Shown here piece after piece: positions 1 through 12,685 of a stretch of DNA of 64,000 nt (its first letter is position 1; the number at the start of each line of letters is the position of its first letter). A program made the position numbers and the translations under genes. Origin of the DNA: Sphagnum magellanicum. Taxonomy: Eukaryota; Streptophyta; Sphagnopsida; Sphagnales; Sphagnaceae. A model generated the notes under the pieces. It had not been told where the DNA came from and did no database searches. It saw only the letters and a list, made by a program, of their open reading frames with translations. The stretch covers positions 2,730,501 through 2,794,500 of the forward strand of contig CM038911.1 of the NCBI GenBank assembly GCA_021904315.1, given 5' to 3'.

Positions 1-421
1 AGCTTTTTACAAAAGGTTAAATAAGATTTTTAAGCATGGAAAACAACTGTTTTTGAAGAAGTTTAGATGTATGAATAATTTGGCGACATGTATTAGTAGC
101 CCAAGAAATTTCAATAATGGTTGAGCTACATATGCGTGCACAGGGAATGCTTGTTGAATTGAGATCAAAGCAACCAAAGGATTATTTTTAGGTTGAACAG
201 TGGGTGCAAAGTTTCGCAACAACATCCACATTAATATGGTGGTGCTTATAGATTTCACATTGTTTAAAATGTGTAACCAATAACCATATGAATAATGAAG
301 TCCACCTTAGATACACCTCCTGCATATTTACCCACAAAAATATGCATTGTGATGTTTATTGCAACTAGATGGGCCTAATATTTATTGCATGAGTTGGATA
401 ACTTTTAATATTAATACATAA
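1..421. other. AT-rich intergenic DNA
   Basis: I see no gene, RNA or clear repeat here. Short open frames are present but have no recognisable motif. Confidence 0.5.
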
Positions 422-1247
422 TGATTTGTAGCACTTTTAGGGTAAAAAGGGCGTGTTGGAGCTCCAAGATGGGGACTACAATGAATGACAAGTAGGTCAA
501 TTATTCATATGGATATGCACAGACCAAACAAGTTAGTTAGTGCATAGTTGGAGCACTTTTGGTGCACGAATGAACCACAAACATACATAGACTCATAAGA
601 CTCACCATGGCCTGGATTTGAAGGAAGTCACCACCTTCCCCCTTATAATATTATTTGTGATTGGCCATGGGGGCTGCACCCAAATGTCATTTTTCCCAAG
701 ACAAAGTTGGGAGTCCTGAAAACCCTGAAATTGGGACTCTTGCCACTTTGGAAACTGATCATTTCTTTTGGAGACCTCTAATTGAAACGAGGTTTAAAGC
801 AAAGTTGTAGCCCTTGTCAAGATCTTTCCAAGGATATGTGGCACACCACTTGCACACATGTAATTCAGGGCGATTTTTGACTTTTAGTGGTTGGGAGTCA
901 AATTGACACTTTGACTTTTGGCCTTCCTTTCGGCCATAACTTGTGTTGTAAGTACTCAAATGCATCATGCGAGCCCATTTTAAACATCTATGTTTTAAAA
1001 GATGTCCAATGGTATAAGAAAATTTTCAATCCAATGAATTTTGACTCCTTGAATCACTCTTTGAAAATTCAAAACTCCATAAGGATTTTAACTCCCATAG
1101 TGGGAGTGCACTTGGGAGTGTGTGGGTTCATTCCCTCACATTCTTTTGCACTATCGGGAGTGTGAATGTGACTCCTAAGTTGCATTTTTGGCCCGCACCT
1201 TTCCATGCCTTTGCTTTGGTCGTGAACCCAAAACTAGGGTTGTGACA
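422..1247 (-). repeat. Solo-LTR-like repeat, copy 1
   Basis: The reverse complement of this block aligns along its whole length with 41439-42300. Shared landmarks include GGCCATAACWTGTGTT near 932, GCGAGCCCATTTT near 970 and CACCACCTTCCCCCTTATA near 631. Read on the minus strand it starts TGTCACA and ends AAATCA, so it has TG...CA ends like an LTR. No coding sequence or primer-binding site follows, and no matching target-site duplication is visible. CG-rich words in the other copy appear here as TG or CA, as expected from an old methylated copy. It could be part of another repeat type; the LTR call rests on the ends and size (826 bp). Confidence 0.6.
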
Positions 1248-4200
1248 TGTGTGTGGACATTGAAAAAAAGAAAGGGGGGCACATTTAATTTCTCCTACAA
1301 TTCAAGAAAAACATTCACAACAAAAATATAAATAAACTATATATCACAAGTCCAATGAAAAATTAGAAGAATAATTTCTACAACATCAGCTAGCCATATA
1401 AAACTTGTGTATGTAAGCATGCCAAGCTAAAACTTCCCAAATCTTGCAATAAAATCCAACACAAATATTACTTTTGAATTTCCTTTAGTGATCACCCATA
1501 GTTTAGGCAATAGATCTTTCAAAAATGAACGTTGTACAGAGTTGGAAATCATTAAGATTAATGCAAAAAAAGTTGTAGATTAGGACATACAAAAAGAATG
1601 AGAATTGCACACCAATAGTTTCAATTGGTACCAAGATCTAATCTTAATTCTACAATGCCACACTCAAGGAATGTTTTAATCAACAAACATTTTAGGGATT
1701 TTATTGAGCCATTTTTATGGACAATCTTTTAGTATCTAAAAGGTCTTCAGGAATTATTGTTACACAAAGACAAAAGGTCTTCAAGTCTCAAACATTTCAA
1801 CTCCCATTCCAAGCAACAACATTTTTATTACATTGCATTACCACTAAAAATGACATACTTAGTTTTTTTGCAAATATCGTTTATATCTTCAATGACAAAA
1901 TTAGTTGTGGCAATTGATTTTGTCATTTTATACCTACCAATGGTCTTTTTACACTAGTGAACATACCCCATTTTGGTAGTAGTTCATCTCAATGGCTCAA
2001 CTTATTGGGCTTGTCTTGGTGATTCATTAGGAAGTATTACATAACATTTATTTTTCTTGGAGAGACAACCAATTTCCATTTACTCATATGATACATATAC
2101 AATTTGTGACCTTGATTAGATATATGATATTGTTGTAATTTCTCCCAAGCCAACAAAATGCAAATTGGAAAAACCCAAGTGTTAAAATAAGTGAAGAAGA
2201 AGAAAGTCAATAGCTCTTGCAATTTGTTCTTTCTAAGTTAAGAAATTAATTGTTTTGTGGAAAAGAAGATTGTTTGCATGAACTTCTTTTGACTATTCCC
2301 AAAACTTGTCCATAAGACAATTATTAAACAACCTCCATCGAGTGTCTTCACATAATAACACATTTTGGGTTTTATGACTAGTCTTTAAAACTACATATTA
2401 ATCAAGAGGGACATATGTGATTAATGATTAGTGAGTTGTTAAACCCATGTCGTTTCATCCATTTAGTCGTAAGGGACATTTAGTTACAAAGCCCAATCAT
2501 TTTAATGATTACGATTTTAAATTTTTTTTATAATGATGAAATTCCATGTCATTATTAACTTTGATATGACATGTAAAGTGCATGCCATCTCAACTTAGTT
2601 GTTTTATTCAACTGAGTGTTACAAAAGACACTTTGATGGATGGATGACATGTGTCAAAAGTCTATAAACACATTATAAATCATTGCACTTGACCAAAAGT
2701 CAACCTAGTTTAGCCCATGTAGCTAACATAGCCAAAAGTCAACCTTGCTTAACCTAGTTAAGCTAAGCAACTTAATTAGAGTAACCACAAGTCAACCTAA
2801 ATTAGTTACCTAGGTTAGGTGGCCTAGATTAAAAATAAACATTGAATTCCTAACCCAAGAAACCTAGATTAGGCTATTTAACCTAAGCTAAGTAACCAAT
2901 ATATTATAGGTTATAGTATTGAAGAGTCAAAATTTGAACCCCTCACCTTCACTTTGGGGTTCAAGTTCTCATCCATTGCATTACCACATTTTTTTATACT
3001 ACTTATATTTAACAAAAAATTATAAAGCTCAAAATCTTTAGCCTTGAATTAACCTTGGCCACCTTAGGTTGACCTACTTACTATTTACCTATTATTTACC
3101 AACCTAGCCTAGACATAGACCTCCCTAAGTTGATTTAAGATGAACTAGTTTATTAACCTATGCTATTTACTAACCTAACATAAGTTAACTTAGACATTTT
3201 TAGGCTAAAAAAAGAAAAAACCTAGGATAATTATGTCACATCTAGTCACATTTAGTCACACAAACTAGAGGTGGTTATAAACTTAATAAAATATTTTGTA
3301 ATGAGGCTACTTAGGTTGATTTAACAAAAAACTTAAAGTTAGGAGCCTAGGCAAGCCTACCTAGGTTAACCTATTAGTAGGGTAAATTATTCTAAGTATA
3401 GTGACCACCAATAAATGTTTCATTTTATTTAAAATAGTGTATGAGTCATTATGTTGACTAATAGTCAAGTATTTTACTACCATGTGCATGTGGAATGCCA
3501 CATCATCATGTTGTGAAACTAGAAGTCATTATTCTAATTGCAAAAGTTAACATTTTTTAGTTAATTAATTATAAATTTTTAAAAGCATATTATTAAATTA
3601 AAAAAAAGAAAAAGAAATTTATCCAAAAAAGCCCACTAGTTATCATATTAACTATAGTTGCAAAACCATGACATCACATGACATCTCAATGGCCTTTGCA
3701 ACTACATAGTGATTTTTGTGATAAATAGTTGCAATTATAGTTGAAAAGGACAATAGTTGTTTCTTTGACTAATCAAAAAACTCATAATGTGTTGTTGTGT
3801 TAAAGGACTTGACTACAAACATAAAGCGAAAGGTGGCCTCCTAGAATGAGATCCAAAATTCATTTCAAAATGCATCACAAGACTTTTACTAAGTTGTTTG
3901 GAGAAATGGCAATTACTAAAGAACTTTGGATGTGCTTTGTGATTATTAAATATTTTCTCCTACACTTCATGTCAATATCCATCATGTGCAACATTCTTAG
4001 ACTCCTCAAGCATAGATTCAAACTAAGTCATCTTATTTCTTGTATGTCATAAAATTTTTGTGTCCCCAAACAAAATGTGGTTTTTGTTTCACTTGATTTA
4101 TAGCCTGCCAACAATTGATCCACACACATTTGACACACAAAAAACTAAAGTCACAAGAAGCTTTTCATGTGCATAGCATATGCACATGCTTTAGGGTCAA

Positions 4201-7200
4201 GGGAAACTACTTTCAAACAAGAACTAGTTGTTCACTAAAGTATAGATGGGAAAATAAATACTCTCTTGTCAAGAGAAATTCATTTGTGATGGCACTTTTA
4301 ACAATTAATAACATATCTATTGGTACAATTCGCTTTTCACTACCCATTTTTATGGGATGACTAATCGAAACAACATCCCTTATAATAAGTTTTGTACTTA
4401 AGAGCTTTGACCATCTACACCACAAATGAAGAACATTGACAATGGGGTACACATTGATATATGCAAAAGAAATAGAGTGAGACATACTTCCTGCCACAGT
4501 GAATCATGATTGTTTGATTCTATTCAAACACACGACAACTCTGTCAATGTTTGGAATTGGCTTTTGACCATAGTTGATTCAAAAAACACTAACATGAACA
4601 ATGTAAAAACATTATGCAACTAATAATCATCTAAACACCAAAGTCCAACATAGGAAACTTGTGCTACGTTCATGGATACCTTATAATCTAATCTTGCAAC
4701 ATCAAAAAAATGGTTTGAATCCCCCATGACAAAGATGTGTTCAATTGGTCACAATAAAGGTGATAATTTGTACGAAAGTCTAGAAAAATTCAACAAGTAA
4801 AAGCAAAAAAATTTATCATCTACCTCCATTTGTTAATTTAGTTTCCATGAAAGGACAAGATTGTCACCATCTAACCATGTTCACGATAATTTGGAATATA
4901 ATAGATTCAGATATGCCAAAAAGATAGATTTATAATTGATTTGAAAGAAGATCATCCCAATGGTGGAACACTTATAGAAATCACTAAGCACGAGCTTTTA
5001 GAAAAGAGCAGGATCCATCATCCTTTGTGTTGAGACATGGTAGCCTATCCATGCCAATGGATATGGTGGTCATGTTGCCAAAGGATGTACAACATTCATA
5101 AGTATTTCCAAGGGCATCACATGTATGTTCAACAACTGAACTCATTGATCTCATGCATGTGAATTCCTCACAATTATTTATGTCAACGTCAAAATGTTTT
5201 TTACACATAAAAAAAGTAATGAGAACCCTAGAGGAAATCTCTAGCTTTTTCCCCATAATGAACGTGGTTTTGTGATGCTTGTTTGATTTTGAAGACTATT
5301 AAGAAAAACATTTCTAATCTTTGTCCCCTTATCCCTTTCTAAGTTGTTGTAAGCTTATGAGTTCTAATATTTGAACAAACATCTTGATATCATTTTGAAG
5401 GGAATGTTTGATGTTGGAAACATATTTTTGAAAGCAACCAATTGATTTAGGAACGTGAAATCTATTATCTAATACACTTGATTGATAGTCATGTTCACTA
5501 AAGGAAATGGAACACACAACTTCATTAGTAGAAAACATTAAGGTAAAGTTGAACAAATTGAAAATATGGTACTTGTAAGTCAATTCAACATTTGGTGACA
5601 TGGTATGCTAACCTTCTTCTACCATGTGAATTATTGTCCTTGTCATAGATCATATTTGTGTTATGAATGGAAACTGATTTATAGTACTTGTGAAAATAAG
5701 GATTTAATTGTGCAGCTACACATTCCCATAGGCTCAACTCTAAATATGAATCTCGCACCTTGTGAGGTTATGCATTCACATTATAAATAGGACAATATTT
5801 AAAAGATCACACATTGACTTTCTTGATAGATTTGTTGGAGAAGATGTAGGACTATAATGGTTTGAAGATTATCATCACACGAAGAGAGCCAAAAAGAAAA
5901 TCCCCATTGACCACACCAAATGTCCAAAGTACACTAAATTCATAACACTACACCCATATATTAATTAACATATCTTGGGGAGGCATTGGAATGTGTTTAG
6001 TCATTATTGTAATTGTGAAAAATTCCAATGGCAACATTAACACCCTAAAAAATGTATCTATGCCTTTTGGAAACATCAATTAATGAATTTCCATTTTTAG
6101 GGTTCAAGAAACGAAAAGATGCACTTGAGAAAAATGCCCAACCTCACCACAAAGATGGCTAATGCCAATTATCACCCTCAGGAAATCTATCATTCTTTCT
6201 TCAAACAACATTTTAGAAACAACACCATCCATCGAAATGTAGATTGGCGACCAAATCCCACTCTTTAGCTTAAAAATTTGTGAAAATCACCTACAACTAT
6301 TTTTCCTCTTTCGAACTCTAGCCTATTATAGGAATGAATGGTGAGAAAAACTAAAAATTGGGAAGAATTTCATACTTGCAACCCAGGCTGTTCAACTTCT
6401 CCTTGGCAACTACTAAAATGGCTCCAACTCCTCGCCTCCCAGCACCTTGGAAAGGTAATTTTTTGGTCACTACCCAAAAGGTTTATAATCCTTCTCACTT
6501 TCAAAAGCCTCCAAAGAAACTTTCTTGCCTTCTTGAAACCTTGTTACAAGTATGTCCACTAGGTTAACTGACACGTATTTCGGAGGCCTGGCATTCATCC
6601 CTCCCACTAGAGTTATGAACGTGTCTTCATATGAGCAAACATTTTCAACACACAACACAAAGTCAGGTGAGGCACTCTTCAAAGCCATCGTTGCCAGCAA
6701 CTCTTCCACAACTACATTCTTGCTAACACCTTGTCAGAAAGAAAATATTAAATTAGGTGGCTCCAGTTATGTCATTTGTAATGTGCGCGTGCACCCATGA
6801 TCCTGCAAAGTAAGAAGCTCTTCCTCATGGGAGCATTGCAACTACAGAATTGCAACACACATTTATCCTCAACTGTCGAAATCTATTTTTTGTTGTTGGG
6901 CAATTGATCTAATGTATTGCTATGGCACTAGACACTTGCTCAAAGAGTGTTGACCTTAACCCTAGGTGTTACGACCTATCTTCTTTTTTATTAGGACCTA
7001 CTTGCCCACAGATTTTCAACCCGAATAACGCAACACAAATTGGGGTGCTAAAAAAATGGACTGTTCATGAATGCATTCATGTTGAGCTTCCCAATGACTG
7101 CACAAAATTTCTCTTTCCAAAACTATTTGTCACCAATTTTTTGCCTAGGCTAGGGTAAAACAACCCATGAGCGATCATTTGAGGTTGGGTTTGCTTACCA

Positions 7201-7314
7201 TTTTTGCAGGAAGGCCCTATTGTTTATGGTGTCCAAAGAGTAGATGCAACCCTCCTCTTGGAGCATCTATGGCATTAAAAATTGGCAAAAATGAATAAGA
7301 TGCGAAAAAGTTAC

Positions 7315-7315
<1 letters not shown>
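1248..7315. other. AT-rich intergenic DNA, no supported gene
   Basis: Six kilobases of AT-rich sequence. About 2690-3370 is dense in AACCTAG/CTAGGTTA-like words and reads as degenerate local repetition. Minus-strand frames near 4213-5601 and 6470-6709 look somewhat protein-like but are short, broken and match no family I recognise, so they are at best remnants. No promoter, splice structure or RNA gene is evident. Confidence 0.4.

Positions 7316-7345
<30 letters not shown>
7316..7345. repeat. 30-base poly(C) tract
   Basis: An uninterrupted run of about 30 C residues follows TTACA and precedes AAAGTAAG. A C/G homopolymer this long is unusual in such AT-rich DNA. Its exact length is uncertain because long homopolymers are error-prone in sequencing and assembly. 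Confidence 0.85.
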
Positions 7346-7347
<2 letters not shown>

Positions 7348-9290
7348 AGTAAGTGGGTCATTTTTACAAAACAAGTTTCAATTGAACAACTCATAGCCTA
7401 TTTTCAATCCTCTCAAAAAATCCTTAAATATTACTCGGTTGCCTTTAGAAATATGATTTGTAGAGCTTAAGATGGTGATTTCAAAATAGTTTACATCACT
7501 CAATTTGAAAAAATAAAATGAGAAAGTTATGCACTGATGAAGTAGGAGGGGTCAAAATGAAGAAAAATGAAAAAAAACACATTTTGTAATTCAAAAAAAT
7601 GTATTTTCTTTACTGCTCTTTTTTTGGCTGCTCCTTTGGCTTTCCATTTCAAAGAATGATTTGTAGAGCTTGAGAAGGCACTCCTATAACATTTTAGGGT
7701 TCCATATACCCATAGTTCATGCCCCTATGGAACTGCCCAAAGTGATTATTATTATTTTGTGATGGGCCAATCAAAGATGGCCATCACCAAAAATTAAAAA
7801 ATAAATTGTGGGTATTCCCATTATTAATTCCAGTGATGAATTCTTTTGAGGAATTCCAGTGACAAGTAATCAGAACTGGTATATGGGGATTTTTTTTTTG
7901 AAATTTTTCATATGGTCATTCATGGACCATTCCAAAGACAATTTCAGAAATAATTATTTCATTTTTCTTATTAATTTTTTAATAACTATCTCTCACCTTT
8001 CCTAATAATTACTTCTATTTTATAATCATCTCACTTTTTTTCCCTCTCCCCCAACATGGATATGAAAAAACAAATTAACACGTGTCTTTTCATGTTCATG
8101 AAATGTATGTTAATTTAAATTCAATTTAACATTGACATAAATAATGGTGAATTATTGAAAACCATATGAAAATAACATAATAATAATAATAATAATAATT
8201 GTCATTAGTAATGTGCAACAATGCAGAGCTCAAATTGATATATGAGTGATTTTTTGAAATTTATCATTGGTAATCCCTTGACAATTCCAAACCCAATTCT
8301 TATTGTATTTGATTATTCCCTGGACATTTGCAAAGACAATTTCAAAAACACCTACCTCATTTTCAAACCTAACAACTCCTTCATTTTTCCCCTAAAGTCA
8401 CCTCCATACGATAACTATGCACTCCTTTTCCCTTCCCACCAACATGGATATGAGAAAACAAATTAACATGTGACTTTTCATGTCCATGAAATATATATTA
8501 ATTTAAATTAAGTTTGGCACCTACATAAGTAAGGATGAATTATTGAAAACCCATATGAACACATAAAAAATAAAATAAAATAGTTGATCGTCACAGCACA
8601 GCATCTCTGAGCCCAAATTGATAGGAGTCACAACAGGCTACCATATATAATTTTTAGTTACAAATGGCACTTTCATGCTTAGGAAAAGTGTAATGTACAA
8701 TATGTTATCGAGGGATATTTGTGGAAACTTTGTTGTGAGTTCTAATATTTCCACACCTTATTCACAAAGGAGTTGCCAAAACTAACTCTACACTTTGCTT
8801 ACTTCAATGCAAGGTGATGATGGATGATACAAAGAAGGGTACAATCTATAATCCCGGTATAACACTTGGGAAGTAAAATTTCTATTTGTCAGTTTCATCT
8901 TCATTACCACCTCCAATAACTTCACAAACTTTAGCCTCCCACCCACTTTCTCTATTCTTAGGGTTTTGAACTTTCAAGGGGATGACCTAGGACAGAACTA
9001 GACGGAGATTTGGAGCTGGTTGTTGCACATTGAAAGGGTTTAGGGTTTGACATTTAGGGTGAATCTAGTATGGCAATTTATTTCATAGCGGATTGATGGC
9101 TGATTAGTGGAATTGAATCAGGGATTTCATGACTTAGATCAATCGTGTCCTTTCCCCCAGAGAAGATGTTGCAGCAGAATTAAAAAATTCTTGGAAACTT
9201 CAGTCTCAGAAGATTTGAATTTGGTTTTAGAAGAATCGAATTCGGGTTTTCAGGTTTCGTGAAGGGAAAAGCACACAAGATCATTTTTTT
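7346..9290. repeat. Intergenic DNA with a ~390-bp direct duplication
   Basis: Blocks at about 7880-8180 and 8240-8570 are diverged direct copies. Both contain CCAACATGGATATGARAAAAC, CTTTTCATGTYCATGAAAT and GAATTATTGAAAACC in the same order. An (ATA)n run lies near 8175-8200. The segment 8571-9290 has no gene of its own and would hold the 3' UTR and flank of the minus-strand gene that ends at 9291. Confidence 0.6.
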
Positions 9291-11117
9291 TTACCCACCA
9301 TGGTTGCAAGCAAGTGTGTCTCTGATCTTGGCTCCGACACTCCTCTTCTCCTTTTCTACGTTTGGCAATGTCCCTGCAGCTAAAAACTCCTCCACTTTAT
9401 CTTGCAATTCTGCCAATTCCCTTTTCTTTGTCTCCTCAATCTGTGCTTTCTCCTGCCATCAGCAGCTCCCTCCAAATTCTATCAGATTTTGCAAACTTGC
9501 CAGACATAAAGGGCAAAAGGTTTTCCCAAAGTGTAACAATTCAGGAAGCAGCAGGAGTTTCCCTCTTGTCCCTTGAAAGCACTTGTTCTGCAAGGGAAAG
9601 GCAAATATTCACAACAAAAGCACTTTGGAGGATGCATGCACAAGGAGGGAGTGTTTTGCTATTTGTCCCTTGAAGCAATTCTTCTCCAAGGGAAAGAAGA
9701 AACAGATGCACAACAAAAGCACTTTGGAAGATGCATGCATAAGGAGTGGTTTCTTATTTGTCCCTTGAAGCACTTCTTCTCCAAGGGAAGAAGAAACAGA
9801 TGCACAACAAAAGCACTTTGGAAGACTCATGCACAAGGAGTGTTTTCTTATTTGTCCCTTGAAGCACTTCTTCTCCAAGGGAAAGAAGAAACAGATGCAC
9901 AACAAAAGCACTTTGGAAGATGCATGCATAAGGAGTGTTTTCTTATTTGTCCCTTGAAGCATTTCTTCTCCAAGGGAAAGAAGAAACAGATGCACAACAA
10001 AAGCACTTTGGAAGATGCATGCATAAGGAGTGTTTTCTTATTTGTCCCTTGAAGCACTTCTTCTCCAAGGGAAAGAAGAAAAAGATGCACACAAAAGCAC
10101 TTTGGAGGCAGCAGGAGGAGTTTTCCTATTGTCGGTTGCAACATTTCTATGAGGGAAGAACGAAAGAAAGATGAACCTAAGCAGCAAGCATTTGAGGAAG
10201 CAGGAGTCAGAGTTTTCCTATTATCCCTTGCAGCATTTCTATGACCTTGGGAAAGAAGGAAAGATGAGCAAAAGCAAGCAAGGCTTGGTTTGTACTTGGC
10301 TTTGGTTGGTGAGAGTTATTATTTTTTACTCATTAGTCTTGTCCAAGTTTGTGACTGTGACTTCCTTGCCAGGAATTTTTTTCTACAAGCTCACTACAAG
10401 CTAGACAACAACACAAGCATCTTCCCACAATTTCCTCTGTTACAATTTTCCTGAAGGGTAAATTTTCAGTTTTCTGTTACAAAACTTCTTCATCATCATC
10501 ATGGGATCAAGATGACAAGGGACAGAGGGACAGAGATAGAGACAGAGACAGAGAAGATTTACCCTCTCAGCTTGTGTATTGGAGTCAGCAATCAGCGTCT
10601 CAGCTTCTTCATTAGCATTAGCTTTGATTCTCACAGCCTCCTGTTGTGCATTGGCCTTGATTTTGTCAGCTTTCACCTGTGGACAAACACAGACAGAGCA
10701 ACAACAACCAACACACATTGAGGCCATTATGGTAGGTACTCCCTCCACAACGACTCTTTCCATGAAGTGCAAGAAGCTCCCAAAACTATTGCACAAAATG
10801 TTCATGGACTTGATTTTCTTTTCAGATGTATTTATTTGATTATTTCCGACAAAAAATCTTTTGAAACCAACAAACACACAAAACATGGCAATGGGAAGAA
10901 AGAAAGAGAGAAAGAAAGGAGAGAGAGATTGAAATGTACTTCAATTCCAACAACAAACCTCAGCAGCTTGAATGATTTGTTCAGCTCTTGCTTCTTCCAG
11001 CTTCCGATCCTCTATAGCTTTTGCCTCATCCTTCATCCTCTTCTGATCAACTCTGGACTGAAGAAAGAAATTTCACAAGCAAAGCTAGTCATCAATCATC
11101 AAGAGTTGTTAACAAAC

Positions 11118-11164
<47 letters not shown>

Positions 11165-12034
11165 TCCTAGGGTTTTGCTTCTTCTTCGTTTGCTTCTCAG
11201 ATTCTGACATGATGAGAGAGACACAGACATAGACACAGAGCAAAGCTCCTAGGGTTTTGCTTCTTCATTTGCTTCTTAGATTCTGAACATGAGAGACACA
11301 GACACAGAGACATAGACACACAGAGTTTTGATTCTTCTTCCTTTGTTCCTGGAATTCTGCTGCCAGACATCATCGTTGTTTGTTGTGTTACCTGTGCTGT
11401 TGCAGCATGAGCTTCAGCCTTTCTGGTTTCTGATTGGAGATAAGTATGGGCTTCGGATTCAACTCTTTCTCTGTGAGCTTCAGCAAATGTCTCTGCCTTC
11501 ACGTTTCTCACAGCTCCTGCTGGTGATAAGGACCCGTTTGATCCTGGTGACAATTGCTGATCTGTTGTTGTTGAGCACGAAAACACACACACACACACAC
11601 ATTTGTCGTCAGATGCAAAACACAATCTACTTCCCCTGTCCAAGAGACGAACGACGATACACGAAACACAAAAGATACAAAGAGAAGAATTGCACTCCAA
11701 CAACAACAAGAACAGGAAATTTGCTTTCTATGCAAGTGTTGTACTTACCACCGCTTGCGTGACCAGCATGCACACCTGCTGCAGTCCTAGTAGTTGTAGC
11801 TGCCTCTTTCGTCTCCACAGCCGCTGGAGCTTCTCGAGGTTGTTCAACAACTGTTGGGGCTGGTGCAGGAGCTCGCGGTTGTTCTGTTTGCGCTGCTGCA
11901 GGAGCTCGCGGTTGTTCTGTTTGCGCTGCTGCAGGAGCTCGCGATTGTTCTGTAGGCGCTACTGTAGGAGCTCGAGGTTGTGGTTCAGGCATTGTTGTTG
12001 GCGCTGGAGCTCGAGGTTGAACAAGTGTTGCCAT
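9291..12034 (-). CDS. Unrecognised Pro/Ala-rich and coiled-coil protein, 276 aa, 5 coding exons
   Basis: I built this model from splice sites. Coding exons, in order of reading, are 12034-11749, 11561-11392, 11057-10959, 10676-10563 and 9452-9291. All introns are GT..AG, phases agree (1,0,0,0), and the exons total 831 bp. The ATG at 12034 has a good context (ATCATGG). Residues 1 to about 95 are Pro/Ala/Gln-rich, with a repeated QPRAPA-type unit and no hydrophobic segment. From about 110 to the end the protein is highly charged and predicted to be coiled coil (RMKDEAKAIEDRKLEEARAE; VKADKIKANAQQEA; EKAQIEETKKRELAELQDKV), ending ACNHGG. There is no signal peptide or membrane helix. A disordered N-terminus followed by a coiled-coil C-terminus resembles remorins, but I do not see the remorin signature, so I assign no function. 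The exon structure is convincing; the identity is unknown. Confidence 0.8.
9567..10110. repeat. Tandem repeat, ~95-bp unit, about 5.7 copies, in the last intron
   Basis: The word TGTCCCTTGAA recurs at 9567, 9664, 9759, 9853, 9948 and 10043, giving spacings of 97, 95, 94, 95 and 95 bp. Each unit contains TCCCTTG followed about 15 bases later by CAAGGGA, a short inverted repeat, and an ACAACAAAAGCACTTTGGA block. Related, degenerate sequence continues to about 10255. The array lies wholly inside the intron between coding exons 10676-10563 and 9452-9291. Open frames running through it are products of the repeat, not genes. Confidence 0.95.
11121..11160. repeat. (GA)n microsatellite
   Basis: An almost pure GA dinucleotide run in the intron between coding exons 11561-11392 and 11057-10959 of the coiled-coil gene. 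A shorter (CA)n run lies at about 11583-11601 in the preceding intron. Confidence 0.95.
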
Positions 12035-12640
12035 GATGGCTTTGAGAAGCGGAATCCGTCGAACTTGGGAAAATGGTTTTTTGTCAAGTCGCAAAGAAGC
12101 TGCCGGTGGACCTGTTTCTTCTGCAAGAAAGAATCACGGCAACAACAACAACAACAGATCAGCCTGTGACAAAACCCGACCCGCAAACTACGTCCAGAAC
12201 TAAAGTACGCACTTACATCCGCGAGGTCTGAACTCTGAACCTCGAACTGGACCCGACGAAAAAATAATTCCAGAAATTCCACTTTCTTCTCCAAAATTCT
12301 GTACCTTCGGAAAAATAAAAATCGGAACAAAGCTACGAAATTTTCACGAAAAGATTGCATCAATGCCACAAGAAATTTTTCAGAATCCATTTGCAAACTA
12401 AGTAGATTCAGTAACGAAAGTTTGTCGCTTACACTGAAGACGAAGAGCCAAAAACAAAATCCCGACGCTGCCGGAAGACTGTTCGATTGCAGTCAAAATT
12501 TGTAACCAAAAAAAAATTCCAAATTTTGTTTCTGCAATTTCCGAAAGATCGTCCGAGATTTTTTTGTCCTTCACAAAAATCTGTCGCAAATGCTCGGCGC
12601 GCGATGTGAGAGAAGAGGAAGCGCGAGAGCCGTAGAAAGG
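12035..12640 (-). other. 5' leader of the coiled-coil gene with an upstream reading frame
   Basis: Upstream of the ATG at 12034 the transcript appears to contain a leader exon from about 12630 to 12217, ending at a strong GTAAGT donor. A ~96-base intron follows and ends at TTTCTTGCAG, so the next exon begins at 12120. The leader contains an ATG at 12390 in good context (AAATGG), starting MDSEKFLVALMQ. After splicing this frame stays open past the main start and stops near 11959, so it overlaps the main start in another frame. The leader exon and start site are inferred from TATA position and splice signals only. Confidence 0.5.
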
Positions 12641-12656
12641 GGGAAAACGCTCGCGA

Positions 12657-12667
12657 GCTTTATATAA
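12657..12667 (-). promoter_or_regulatory. TATA box of the coiled-coil gene
   Basis: On the minus strand the sequence reads CCTTATATAAAGC, a strong TATA box, about 25-30 bases before a pyrimidine-rich presumed start near 12625. It is the only good TATA at a sensible distance upstream of the leader. Confidence 0.6.
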
Positions 12668-12685
12668 GGTCCATACGCGTAAGCA

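Noticed and set aside
4213..5601. Three minus-strand open frames of 90-94 codons
   Set aside because: They look mildly protein-like but are separated by stops, share no recognised motif and have no splice sites that join them.
6470..6709. Minus-strand 79-codon frame
   Set aside because: Coding-like composition, but too short and without motif; it may be a remnant, not a supportable gene.
9573..10052. Long repetitive open frames on both strands
   Set aside because: They are by-products of the 95-bp tandem repeat inside an intron. The translation simply repeats and has no family match.
11627..12094. Start of the coiled-coil protein upstream of the ATG at 12034
   Set aside because: The frame is open upstream to the splice acceptor but has no ATG there, and the strongest leader donor does not join it in phase.
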